Shown here: one piece after another, positions 39,703 through 51,055 of the stretch | How positions within the stretch are numbered: position 1 is the stretch's first letter | How the letters are laid out: each line of letters starts with the position of its first letter | Origin: Argopecten irradians | Taxonomy: Eukaryota; Mollusca; Bivalvia; Pectinida; Pectinidae | Assembly (NCBI RefSeq): GCF_041381155.1 | Contig: NC_091147.1 | Span: 28,059,349 to 28,123,348 of the forward strand | Direction: 5' to 3' | Length of the DNA: 64,000 nt | Notes under the pieces: generated by a model | Database searches by the model: none | The model's input: the letters and a program-made list of their open reading frames with translations, nothing else | Told to the model about the DNA's origin: nothing | Position numbers and translations under genes: made by a program

Positions 39703-42272
39703 GTGAGTAGGAACATTGAATTAGCTTAATAGAAGGGGTTAGGCTTTATTTAATGGGAGGCAATATGCTATATTATTTTCTTTTTTATTTAGGGATTGGT
39801 CGAGATTATTCTATATACAATGGAAAAAATTGGCTATCAGACTATATAAAGACTATATTATATCTATGTTTAATGGAAGGGTTTAGGCTATATTATTTAT
39901 ATTGATTATTTTTGTAAAAAAATTTTTTTAATTTTTTCTTGTATTGATTTGAAAATACTATTGTGAAATCAATTTATGTAAATAAATCTTCATTCAATGT
40001 TACGATAATATGCTAATTACCGAGATGAGTTAACTTTGTATTCAATGATCTTTTGTTTTCAAATTTCGGTAATTGTATTCGATAATATAGTAATAATAAT
40101 ACACCTATTACATGTATGTACGCACCATTAACTAGCACAACACACAATATCCCCATGTTTTAACTTTAAAATGAACATGTGAATTTATTAGAAGCATTGA
40201 CAGTGACATATATATGGAATAGTGATTCTTTTAAAAACATTTTGCATGCGCATTCTCTATGGGTAGGACCATTTACAACAGCCTCCCTTGGACTAACTTA
40301 TCGATCGGTTAATCCGATAGAATATTTTCTGAAGCCCTTAAATCTTTTTACTAAAATTATTTACTGAAAACTGTTTATAATTATTATTAATATGGCTATA
40401 GTCCAGGGGGCAGGTGATGGGGAATATCCTATCTACGGTAACAAGCCCTATTCTGTTTTTGCATATCACAGAGGTATCTGTCCTTTCGGGTAAGTATTGA
40501 TTGTTACGTCATGCGTTTTCGAGCGTAATGTCATTTTCGGAGAAAACCACTAGAATTGCGCTCACAAAATAATGACGTATCCATCAATATCTACCCGCAA
40601 GGGAGCAAACTCGTCTATATTTTTAGACGAGATAGGTAAAAGATATGTTAATTTATATTCGTATGAGCATTAATGTAAGTTTACTTTAACAAAAATAAAT
40701 AAGGTACATATCACAGAACGGAAAAGAGGTTAGTTTTACATCTGGATCATTGGATGCTTTGAAAAATGAATTAAATGAGATGTCGAAATTATAACTACTA
40801 ATGAGCTAAAAACAAGTCATTAGAATCCTCCGTCAATTACTCAATTCTTATCGTTGCAGGTGGAGGCCATCGTTTTATGCAATGCCCAGACATTCACAAT
40901 CCCTTGTTCGGGTTGCACGTGCTTTGATAGAGATGGTAACCACGTGATCGATTGCAGTGGACGCCGCCTCACAACTGTTCCCGATGGAGTGAGGAATCAG
41001 GGAAACGTATACGAAATAAACCTCTCAGGCAACTTACTAACACACATGAGGTATGCAGACTTTACAGGGACAACTGCAGACCACATTAACCTCAGCGATA
41101 ATAACATAACAACCATTGATGACGGCACGTTTGATGCCAATCCAACTTTGCTTAGTCTCGATCTACACCAAAACAACTTGTATAATTTGCCTGAAGCTTT
41201 AACGCATCTTGTGAAGATAAACTCATTGGATGTAAGAAACAACCCCACCGATTTTCGCGCTAATCCTATTCAACTGACTGACCATGTCATGAAGGAGATG
41301 GGTGATACTATTCAGACGTTCCAGTTCGGACATCGTGACCTTGACAGATGGCCGAACACAATTGACCACTTCCAGGACCTTCAGGATTTGACATTAGACG
41401 GGTCCAGTGACAACTTGAAAGTTATACCAGCCCAGGCCTTCCATTCGTTCCAGAGCACTCTGTTGAAATTGACTATCAAGAATACGAAGCTGGTTGCCGT
41501 GCCGCTCGGTGTAAGCACTCTTCGCCGCATTGATGAGTTCCACTTCGATAACAACTTGGATGTTGGCAATGAAGGTGTGGTAGCGCAAGCATTCTTCCGC
41601 ACACATGGTACACTGCGCACACTCAGTCTTATCAACGATAATCTCACACGCTTTCCACGTGCATTGGCGTACATACCCACCCTGCGTAACTTAGATATGA
41701 GTCACAATCGATTGGAATTCATAAGTGACGAGTCCATCGCAAACATGCATATCACGAACTTGACAATGCATTATTGCAACCTCGATAGAATCCCAGGCGC
41801 TCTGTTTCACCTGCAAAGCCTTACTGCGCTGGATATGTCGCATAACAACATGATTACAGTTGAGAACAACGATATAGAGAACATTCCGAATGTCGACAAT
41901 TTGACACTAGCATACAACCCAATAAAATTCATATCAAACACAGCGTTTGGTAACCATAAACACCTAGGCAGCGTTGATATCAGTTTCACAAATCTCACCA
42001 CAATCCCTGAAGCGTTCAATACTACTACTGTCGGGAAAATCAGTATGGAAGGAAGCCAGGTTGACTGCATGTGTCGCTACGTGTGGGTACGCTCAGTCGT
42101 GAACCATTTCGATGGGTGTTGTATAAACATTGAAGAGTCCATTGAGGATTACATACAGTACTACGTTCCACTCTGTCCCGAATATATTGAATTGAACGGC
42201 CCGCAACCCACAGCCGATTATTCTCTTCTACAACACTTCAAAAACCCAGAACCTCATTGTCAAGATCATTAA
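39670..42272 (+). CDS. LRR-2: secreted leucine-rich-repeat protein, two coding exons, 481 aa
   Basis: Coding exons are 39670-39702 and 40860-42272. Exon 1 reads MVRSGFLLVFV and exon 2 continues VEAIVLCNAQTFTIPCSGCT, so signal peptide cleavage is likely after CNA. The N-terminal Cys cap is C..C.CFDRDGNHVIDC. Twelve or so LRRs follow (INLSGNLLTHMR, INLSDNNITTIDDGTF, LDLHQNNLYNLPEAL, LDMSHNRLEFISDESI). The C-terminal cap is VDCMCRYVWVRSV...CC...LCPEY. It shares with LRR-1 and LRR-3 the signatures NT.L.AVPL, DNLT.FP, LDRIPGA and NP...IS..AF. There is no membrane anchor. It is divergent with LRR-1, so co-regulation is possible. Two overlapping AATAAA signals follow at 42513. Confidence 0.92.
40458..40612. 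mobile_element. MITE family M copy in LRR-2 intron
   Basis: GCATATCACAGAGGTATCTG, GGGTAAGTATTGATTGTTAC and GAATTGCGCTCACAAAATAA match the copy at 7428-7594. The right inverted end, ACCCGCAAGGGAGCAAACTC, is diverged. It lies 250 bp before the LRR-2 main exon. Confidence 0.65.
40860..42272 (+). CDS. LRR-2 exon 2 (main exon)
   Basis: The acceptor TTATCGTTGCAG ends at 40859. The frame is open for 470 codons to TAA at 42270-42272. It carries both Cys caps and all the repeats. Confidence 0.95.
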   Translation: MEAIVLCNAQTFTIPCSGCTCFDRDGNHVIDCSGRRLTTVPDGVRNQGNVYEINLSGNLLTHMRYADFTGTTADHINLSDNNITTIDDGTFDANPTLLSLDLHQNNLYNLPEALTHLVKINSLDVRNNPTDFRANPIQLTDHVMKEMGDTIQTFQFGHRDLDRWPNTIDHFQDLQDLTLDGSSDNLKVIPAQAFHSFQSTLLKLTIKNTKLVAVPLGVSTLRRIDEFHFDNNLDVGNEGVVAQAFFRTHGTLRTLSLINDNLTRFPRALAYIPTLRNLDMSHNRLEFISDESIANMHITNLTMHYCNLDRIPGALFHLQSLTALDMSHNNMITVENNDIENIPNVDNLTLAYNPIKFISNTAFGNHKHLGSVDISFTNLTTIPEAFNTTTVGKISMEGSQVDCMCRYVWVRSVVNHFDGCCINIEESIEDYIQYYVPLCPEYIELNGPQPTADYSLLQHFKNPEPHCQDH

Positions 42273-42512
42273 TCCTGAATTAATCTATACGGAGTAAAAT
42301 CATTGCTGCAATTGATTTGAAATATAGTCTCATTTCTTTGACATTTTACATTTTTATCTTCTTAATCTCTGATAGTTGTAATATTGTAAATGAGTTTGCT
42401 TCAAAAAAGTTCATAGAATAAATACACACTTACGAATTCATTAAACCATCAACAACTTGAGGCTTTTTATGTAAGCTTCAACAGAGTTGTTTTTTGTGTG
42501 ATTTTCAGTTTG

Positions 42513-42522
42513 AATAAATAAA
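42513..42522 (+). promoter_or_regulatory. LRR-2 polyadenylation signals
   Basis: Two overlapping AATAAA hexamers (42513-42518 and 42517-42522) stand 240 bp after the stop codon, followed by a T-rich stretch with GTGT. Another AATAAA lies at about 42417. Confidence 0.5.
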
Positions 42523-43034
42523 GGAATTGAGATTTTTAATTTGTGTATTATTTTTTATGAATAACGGTATATTACGCTATCAAAGGACCCGATCCACCAA
42601 TACTTTACATGTTGTTCAAAAAGATTTTCAAGAGTTATTTTTTAATTTTGTTTCATTATAATCCAGATCCTTGATCTGATTCAGACGAAACAGAAGGAAA
42701 AAAACCAAGACTAACGAACAATCTTAAAGATGAGACAATGGCGGGACAACCATTATCGAAAGATTCACTTGCATATTGTTAGGAGATAGTTTAGCGTACG
42801 TGACATCACTTGAAAAATCATTTTGTGCAGGAATGCAAAACATCTTAAGGTATTCAGAACAAGATCGAGATGTAAATGAGAACGATAATCTCCATGTTAA
42901 GGATATTGTCTTGAAGTTTATGTCAGAAAATCTGAACTGTGTTCTCCAAAATATTTTTTTTATAATTTGACCACAAATTATGAATCAGACACATGAACAG
43001 ACTTGTAATTCTAACCCTTACCCTAGCATCTGTT

Positions 43035-43258
43035 TGGTTTTATTAGTTGAATGTCCTATCAACATCAAGAGTCACACATGTAAAAGGACGTACCAGGTTT
43101 GTTGGTGGAGCAAAGTCAGAGTACCCGAAAAACTAAAACACTGACCAATGCTCAATACCTGGCACTGCCCCACATAGGATTTGAACTCACAACCCAGAGG
43201 TGGAGGGCTTGTGTTGATATGTCGGGACATCTTAACCACTCGGTTATGCGGGGATGTG
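43035..43258 (-). mobile_element. SINE family S, complete copy on minus strand
   Basis: Read on the minus strand it has a head with TAACCGAGTGGTTAAGATG, CACAAGCCCTCCACCTCTGG and a B box GTGAGTTCAAATCCTATG. The body has GGGCAGTGCCAGGTATTGAG, and the tail TGTTGATAGGACATTCAACT. The same family as 35723. Confidence 0.85.
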
Positions 43259-43836
43259 GGCGTTCTTGAATAAATATTTTGTCCGTCTATAATTGGTTTT
43301 CAGGCATATCGTCGAAAAGTAATTGACCGACTGTTGAGCAATAGAAGTTAAGTATATCCCCGCGAAATCCATGGTGACCACCATGACCCCAACAGGGGTC
43401 AACATTTTAAAGTCATCCAATGAATATTGTTATACACGTATTAGTTGGTTTTATTTCTGACGAGATCTAGAAATCCAAAATACACGTAGTGGTCATTAAA
43501 AGATCAAAACATAAAAAGGTCAAAATTAAATTCAATAAAAAAATGTATTGAGAGGTGTTTGGGTCACTGGTGTGTTGTAGACGGTTCCTATGTGTTCAAA
43601 TGAGATGCCGTTTTAAGGTAATATCGCCTATTGAATCAAAACATAAACACGGGACTGGACTATATCGTATGTTAGCATGTAAACAAGTCTGTGAAATACT
43701 ATCACTTTTCAAGACCGCTGTCTTAAAAAATAATTCAAATTTCTTTTTTTCACACTAGTTTAATCCGTTGATTTTCAAGGTCGATTTTAAAAAAAACGTT
43801 TCAAAATAAATATCTGCGAAAAGTCTCCGTACATAA

Positions 43837-44402
43837 TAGCCCGAGATACTCTGACCCTGACACCAGACTTAGACATTGTGACAGATAGATGTCTGGCGTA
43901 GGGCCAGAGCGCAGTAGTACTCGAAAACCTGGAATAAGCCGACACCGTTTGGTATCGGGCCAGGTCATCTCCAATTCAGACTGACCTCCGAGAAGCGCAA
44001 CTAACCTTAGTCTATTCAACAAATGAATATTATATCTACCCAAATATAGAAATCCGTCGAGATTAAAGGTGATTTGCGTACTACCAGAAAATGGCGACGA
44101 CGACGAGGGAAATTTAAAGTTGCGAAAAAGAAACTACTGTGATGACACTGTAGAACATGCATGCGTGATGAAATTGATGGCTGTGAGAAGATGAATTATT
44201 CATTTGTTGAAAAGACCAAGGTAAGTGGCGATTCTCGGTGCTAATATTCTGTAAGTAGTCTGAATCGGAGATGACCTAGCCCGATACCAAACGGTGTCGG
44301 CTTATTCCATGTTTTCGGGTACTACTGCGCTCTGGCCCTACGCCAGACATCTATCTGTCATAATGTCTAAGTCTGGTGTCAGGGCCAGAGTCTCTCGGGC
44401 TA
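43837..44402. mobile_element. 566-bp MITE with about 148-bp inverted repeats
   Basis: The arms 43837-43984 and 44255-44402 begin TAGCCCGAGA and are inverted copies with about seven differences by eye (about 95% identity). They contain CACCAGACTTAGACATT, GTCTGGCGTAGGGCCAGAG and AAGCCGACACCGTTTGGTAT. The 270-bp centre is unique. ACATA occurs on both sides but not directly at the tips, so the target duplication is unsettled. The high arm identity suggests recent activity or arm-to-arm conversion. Confidence 0.9.
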
Positions 44403-45149
44403 CATACATAAGTCATAATCCATTATCGTATTTATCAAATTTTATAAAACTATGTAGAATACTGCGGGACTATCTTCTAGAACATTCAAGAACATTATAA
44501 AAAGCTATTTTCTGACACATCCGAAGGCCTCAGAAATATAGCTCATGATTAAGGAATGATTTTTATTTTTGTTGTTTACTCGTGTGTAATCTGCATTTGT
44601 TTGATAGATAAACGCGCGTCATTTAAAATATCTGTCCAACAAAATGAAGTTTACACACCAGTAAACAATAGAAAATGAAAACAATTCCTTATTTTTCCAT
44701 TTCAACCGAGTATTTCTTTCAAATTTAATGTTCCGATAAAATAAAACTTCGTTATTCGATTGATGTAACAGCCGGTCAATTGATGGAATCCCGGAACAGA
44801 TGGCCTCAATTTGGCGGGAAATGTTATCAAGATCAGAAAGTACATAAAATTGAGTTCCACAATAACACTATCTTTTTCATTATATTGATGCAATATTTTT
44901 CAAATATTTTATTTTCTGGAATATAATTTAAGAAATACATTACATTCAAATTGTGTAATTGAAAAATTAATAATACAAAAACAATATAGTCCAAATCTGA
45001 TGAGCATTCACACTACTTCCGGGCAAGAAAGAATATTATTATTAAAGAATAAACCATTTTGGATACCATTTTATAACAATAATAAAATAAACAAAGATAT
45101 CATTTTCTTTAGAAAACCGTTATTTGTAAAGTGCCTTCTAATAGGACGT
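44403..45149. other. No gene recognised
   Basis: AT-rich intergenic DNA, no recognised repeats or coding segments. Confidence 0.4.
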
Positions 45150-45500
45150 TTTTCATAATAATGGTTGATAAATTTACATCCTGTTAATATCTAGGGTCAT
45201 TTATTAGCGATATCCCTTGTATGCAGTGTGAATGTGTGAAGGTCTGTGTATTTTGGGAAGTCGCGGTATCTTCGAGTGTTATCTCTTTGCAATGGCGGAC
45301 CCTCTTGTCAATTTTGTAGTGTTGTCACATTGAAGTATATGGTCAGACACATCGGACAGTACAACCCATGGGCAAACCAGTCGTTCCGCTTCCTGTATAT
45401 CGAGCGTTAAAATTACTACTTCTAAGACTGTCATGCATCTCGGCCAGGCGACAGAACCATAAGGCTTCCTCATAGAGGCAATCGCTGAACTCCAGGTAAA
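45150..45500 (-). repeat. Repeat family C copy
   Basis: CCTTGTATGCAGTGTGAATG, TTTGGGAAGTCGCGGTATC, TTGAAGTATATGGTCAGACA, GGGCAAACCAGTCGTTCCG and ATCTCGGCCAGGCGACAGAA follow the order in the 34905 copy. The right end reaches the GGCTTCC...GAGGCAATCGCTGAA block. A degraded further copy lies at 45600-45835. Confidence 0.6.
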
Positions 45501-45599
45501 TCATGTTTGTCCATGGAGACGTAAGGAAGAAAAATCAGGTCGAAAAGAAAAAATCAGACTCCAAATTCAGTCGTCTATTACAATCATGCAATGGAGACA

Positions 45600-45835
45600 A
45601 CATGTACAATTCTAACGCCCTAATAGTAGGCCAGGTCTTTTTGGTTTGTTGATTATAGTCCTTATAACAGCTTACAGAGATCAAACAGCGTGAGGTATTT
45701 GCATGCGCGTATTGTGAGACTGGTATGTGTTTGCGTTGTGACAATGGATCCTGTAATTATCTTATAGTGTCATCGCACTGAAGCATTCTATCCGGTCTGA
45801 TACTGATAATGGATAAACTAGTAGCCGACTCATCT
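45600..45835. repeat. Repeat family C, degraded copy
   Basis: CGCCCTAATAGTAGGCCAGG, GCGTATTGTGAGACTGG and CGCACTGAAGCATTCTATCC echo family C landmarks. Much of the sequence is diverged. Confidence 0.4.
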
Positions 45836-47855
45836 TTTAATTACACAAAAATGTCAAGAGCTATTCTGACACAATACAGAAGTTTAAAAGATTCATCACA
45901 TGTACTCGACGTTAGAAGACGAATGAATTAATGGAGTTTCTGGATTTATCCAAAAACTCATAATAAATTCAAAACGAATACATATAGCTCCAGGTGATAA
46001 GAGGTAGCAGACATTCGATGAAAACTAAACATATAAGATGCATATTTGTAATGCACAAGGATCAGACAAACATATAGGTCAACGCACTTTTTTTAAAAGA
46101 GAGGGTAGTCGAAAAGGTGCGTTCGTTGTCAAATGATTTTTAAAATGTAAAAATTATCGAACTTATTCATCATTTAACTGAATTTCATCTTAATACATAT
46201 GGTTATTATTACTGTAAATTACCAAGATGATTACAATATTAGTTAACACTCGAGATCGATGGAGTCCCCTATCAAATTGTTTTGTATAAATTACTACATT
46301 AAAAATATAAAAATAAATCAATATGCAATACAAGTTTACCAAGGCTTCAGCTAAGACTTGACCTAAAACATATACGACCCTATGATAAGCAAAGAGGGCC
46401 TGTCGTTCCGAGAAAGCTATCAATCTATTACCTGGAACGGCATGTCATATCTTGTATCTGTTTTAAGACAACACCGGATGACAGGAACAGGAGGCCATTG
46501 AAGTTCAAACAAGGCGACAATGCGAATTCTACGTCTCTGATATCATTACCTAGCCTGTTAGTATTTCTCTTCCTTGTTGAGTATCTCAGTCAGTCAAGTT
46601 TTTCGGTTATCGGAAAGATAACGTGGAGACCAACATGTGTTTTTCTTCCTGTTTGGTTAGGTCGCTTTTCAGCAGTGTATTTTTAAAAGTTGTTTACTAT
46701 ATCTCAAGTGTCATCTTAAGGTGGCTCCATACGATTTGGAAAACCCATGTCATACTTTCTAAAGACTCATGATTCACGAGTTCAAATTTGTAAAGACAAA
46801 ATGTTTTTTTAACTACTTTTTTAGTTATTTGAGCGTAAAATACACCATCGGTGGCTATTTGCCTTGACAAAAAATACTATTTTGTGTAATATAAGAAAGA
46901 ATGCAGCCTCAATCCTGTTAAAATTTTGTCTTGAACGTCAACGATTTCAATTGCTGCCTCAAGATTATTTTTGCAACGACCGTTTCTATATATAAAAATC
47001 ATGTTGATTTGTATTTTGCCATGATACCATAATTTTCGAACATTTCATAAAAACATAGGTTCTTTGATCAAATTTTAACATTTCTTTACTCATAACCTCA
47101 TTATAAGTTCATTCTGCTTTGATGGGTCATATTTGACAAATTTTAAATACATGCAACAAAATACATCCCAAATCAGTTCGTATGTTTCTGTGATATTACA
47201 TGTGGTTTTATGTCCGTTTATAATGATGACCTTTTCCATATTTTGGGTTTTATAGAAATCCGTATGTGATTTCGGTCCGGACGGTCCCCTTGTAGAATTC
47301 GAATATTATTTACTGTAATTTCGCGAAACCACGACAAGTCATAGTATGGAAATGATGTTAAAATAATCATTGCGTTCCTTTTTTCGTCTGGTTTTTACTT
47401 GAATGAAAATCCTTTAAAATCCATGTTTAAAAAAATCATTTGATGAAGCGCGTTTCGAAATTTCAATTTCTAATCGCTGTGGCTTACAAAGACCTTGTTA
47501 AATACAAACACTCATTTGATGATCTATTTATCTGCAATGACAAAAACCGTTACAAAATAAAACAAAAACAATTTGATTATACTTATAGACGAGAGCATGA
47601 AAGTATACTTAATATGTCCGAGAGGAAAATAGAAGTTTCATGGAAATTAATATTTTGATGACGCAAATGTTACTTTTAAAGGCGTGCTTTAGAAATGTAT
47701 TGATAAAATTTATGAGGTTATCATCTCTCTTTTTTTAACATTTTCGTTTGGGAACACACACATCTTGAAAGGGACACACGTGATATGTCAATGTCACAAC
47801 TGCCAAGGACATATCGAATCCATGTGCCTTATAAAAACTTTTTGATAAGTACTAT
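45836..47855. other. No gene recognised
   Basis: Long intergenic stretch. Short ORFs only, with no domain or splice context. 46720-47310 reads as a block of different composition starting AAGGTGGCTCCATACG, but I cannot find its ends. Confidence 0.4.
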
Positions 47856-47979
47856 TAAATATGGGACAAAGAAGTATTTCTTACCGGGTGGACAAAAAAA
47901 AGTCAAATTTTCGAGGCGATCTGAAAAAAAGACTTTTTTGTCAACACACAATTAAAATTACTTCTTTGTCCCATATTTA
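47856..47979. mobile_element. Short inverted-repeat element
   Basis: AAATATGGGACAAAGAAGTA at the left and TACTTCTTTGTCCCATATTT at the right are perfect inverted 20-mers 84 bp apart. A related inverted block, ATTACTTCTTCGACCCATAC, follows at 48051. This suggests two overlapping copies. Confidence 0.7.
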
Positions 47980-48075
47980 CCATTTGAAGTAATTCGTATC
48001 CTACACACTTACGTTTGATGGGATCCTGTGACGTCTGGAAAATCCTGTTATTACTTCTTCGACCCATACTATTAA

Positions 48076-48096
48076 ATATATATATATATATATATA
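48076..48096. repeat. (AT)n microsatellite
   Basis: About ten AT dinucleotides in a row. Another short AT run is at 50226-50240. Confidence 0.9.
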
Positions 48097-48099
48097 AGG

Positions 48100-49369
48100 T
48101 ATTTACCTCATTAGCCATAAGAAATGATATTTCTCATCGTATAATCATCTATCAATTACCAATCATTATGTTAAGTTTATGACATGACAGAATGACAGAA
48201 AACAAAAACTTTAAAATAACCCACCTTAAAATATGATTATATCGTTGATATAAAGAAATACCTATGAGTTGCTAACTAATCTGAACTGGTTTACATAAAT
48301 TATCCTTAAAACAGAAGTTCACAGAATATTTGTCACGGTTTCTGGATAAACGTTCTCAATTCAAACTGATTTAATTACAAATTTACATCTTTGAGTCTAT
48401 CAGGATCTCTGGATTACTAGTCTGGCGCTCAACAGATCGAGCTAAAGAGAAATTCTCTCTAGCCAAGAAATATTCATTATATAATTCATATTTCTTCTAC
48501 CATAAAACGAACTAAGTAACAAGAAATGGATAATGGATACATAAACATTTCCCACTTCAACATCTGTAGTTTAACCTGCCTATTTGAGGCTAAATTCTGA
48601 CGTTGGTTTGCGTTCGTATCCTATAACTGAAGAGCACTTTTGTTTAAAAAAACCCACATGTTGATAATGTATCAAGTGGTCGTCTGGCACCCGACTTATG
48701 TAGTTTAAACAAGTATCATCGCATTGTCGGGTGAGCGCTAGTGCTGATAGGAGGGAAGTCAGCTTTATTGCGGGCACTGCATACACGTAAGTTAAATAAT
48801 ATCGGTCGATACAATTCTATATCAAGTCTTATCATTTGTCATTTAAGTATCATAAAACTTTATTTATATTAAGATTAATGTAAAGCAATGTAATGCTCAA
48901 TATAATATATTGTACGCGGCAATATGGTCCATTCGAATGTTTATTAATTCAAAAATAATTTGGTATCAATTGAAAATATATCTTTGAAAGAGTTCGCTGA
49001 ATATAGAAAACATATTTTGAATTTTTCTCTACCAAAAGCCAAAGGAAAGATATTATTTTCGTTTTTCATTTGTTTATTTCAACCCAAACTTAAAACCCAA
49101 ATAAAAATATTTACTGCAAAATCCACATATGCTTAAAATATAGTTGGGCATGCATTTGATAGAGCAGAAGCTGTTTTTAATACCTTAAACGGTAAAGAAA
49201 AGAACTCCTTTATATGAAAGAGGATTAGTTGCAAAAACATTTTGCTTAACTACTCTCCAGTATGTATTAAAGAAGAACCACAATAGGTAACCATAGTAGA
49301 TTTATTTACATTTATTACATAATTTGTTTACACCAATCTATATACGAGGAAATATAATATTTTAGCTAT
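48100..49369. other. No gene recognised; possible non-coding leader exon of LRR-3
   Basis: AT-rich. A GTAAGT donor at about 48787 follows CATACAC but no in-frame ATG precedes it closely, so a 5' UTR exon of LRR-3 is only a possibility. Confidence 0.3.
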
Positions 49370-49389
49370 TATCCCGACCATTCAATGAA

Positions 49390-49490
49390 ACCTTGTTATA
49401 TTGCACTGTTCGAAGTTATATTGCACGCTTCCATGGAAACGTTACATTGCACGGTTCGAGATGTTATATTGCACGGCTTTAGGAACACCT
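49390..49490 (+). repeat. Short tandem of GTTATATTGCACGGTTCGA-like units
   Basis: Four imperfect units contain GTTAYATTGCACKSTTCSA. The following sequence to 50050 includes TATAATTCGGCCTCGTGCAA, which may be the inverted partner of this end. The element's limits are not clear. Confidence 0.45.
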
Positions 49491-50727
49491 CGCTGTTGTT
49501 GTTTAGTTTTGTAGAAAACTTCAGAGGAATCGCGCGTAACAGTGAGTTGCGTTATTATGACATCACAAAGGTTCACGCTCAATTTCGCGCTAGCTTTATA
49601 GATCTTGAAACAAGCAGGTCATGTTGACGTTTATCGAGTAGACGACGGACAACGGCGAATGTATTAATTTTAAAGGCTGTATGTAGGTCTAATAATGTAA
49701 AAGAAGATAAAAAGACATCCAAACCAGATTTACAACGTGACGTACTTAGGCTATGCGTCAATCTTCAATAGGATTTGAAGTTTTTACCTTCGGTACGGTG
49801 CTGATAATTTTGTTAAGTGATTGTCGTATTCGTTTTATAAAAATATTAAACTGAAAAACTGGTGATTACGTAATAAAACAAGTACACCTCTATGTATGCG
49901 GTGTTTAGCGTGTTTTTGACACTGCGGTATATTTGTGTCTTTTTTTATAGTTGAAATCTTGCTTGCAGGAGGGCGTTATAATTCGGCCTCGTGCAATACG
50001 ACATTTGTTGATTACCACCACCTCGGGTTAAATTTTATGAACATGAGCACAGTAACCCATGAAATATTTGTATAATATATAATAAATTGACAACCAAATG
50101 TGAATTCTTCTAAAACAGGACCATGTATCAATTAATGCAACTTTTTCACATAAAAAAATAATTAATTAGATACATAGCATACTCTTCCGAATGAAGTACT
50201 GGTTACACTTATGTTTGCATTCCATATATATATATATATCTTTTGAAACTTAAAACTTAATCTTTATAACAGTTTTCTGATAATTTTGAAATTAATTTCC
50301 GTAAGAAAATTAATTTTCAAAAAATCCAGACTTGTATACCCTGTCACAGTGCAAACTAGAAAGTATATGCGTGTATAAGTCGAGCACAACGACTTTGTCT
50401 TCACTGGTCACGGAATTGTGTTGTATATATCTTATTTTTCAAAATTTATAATTAAAAAACTATCAAAAGTTATTACCAAAAGATCCATCAATATTAACAA
50501 GCAGTTTACCACTGATGCTTAAATATTAATCAATAATTTAAGTAAATTAAAATAATTCATGATTAGTTTATACACAAGGATCTGAGTAGTTGTTACTGTA
50601 ACCGTTTATATAAACATGGAGCCACCAGAGTGCCCTAATACCACTTTAAGACATTTTAGAGGTCTAGATCAGACATCGGTGAACATCAAACTCTACATAG
50701 AACTATACAGCAAATTTCACAGAACAT

Positions 50728-51002
50728 AATATCAAAAAAAGTTTTGATCCTCCGCCCCACTCCCCCAAATATTACAGTAGGATATGTAGCTCTTAAATTA
50801 ACATTTTCTGCTTCTTATGCGGGTATAAACTCTCTCGAGAAAGTCAGTTGGTTAAAAAAAAACCAATATCAAAAAAAGTTTTGTTCCTCTGCCCCACTCC
50901 CCCAAATATTACAAATATTACAGTAGGATATGTGGCTCTTAAATTAACATTTTCCGCTTCTTATGCGGGGATAAACTCTCTCGAGAAAGTAAGTTGGTTA
51001 AC
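50728..51002 (+). repeat. 137-bp direct duplication immediately upstream of LRR-3
   Basis: AATATCAAAAAAAGTTTTG through GAGAAAGTMAGTTGGTTAA occurs at 50728-50864 and again at 50865-51002. Only a few differences separate the copies, plus a 10-base extra AATATTACA in the second. The second copy ends 53 bp before the LRR-3 acceptor. Very recent by its identity. Confidence 0.9.
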
Positions 51003-51055
51003 ATTCTTTAGTGTTGATTAGAAGGAACTAATTGTCCGTGTTTTACTTTTTACAG

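Noticed and set aside
40997-42070. Minus-strand ORFs inside LRR-2, and similar shadows inside LRR-1 and LRR-3
   Set aside because: They are antisense shadows of a well-supported LRR reading frame.
44150-44220. ATG frame ending ACCAAG|GTAAGT as an LRR-3 leader exon
   Set aside because: It lies in the centre of the MITE at 43837-44402 and encodes a hydrophilic peptide, not a signal-peptide start.
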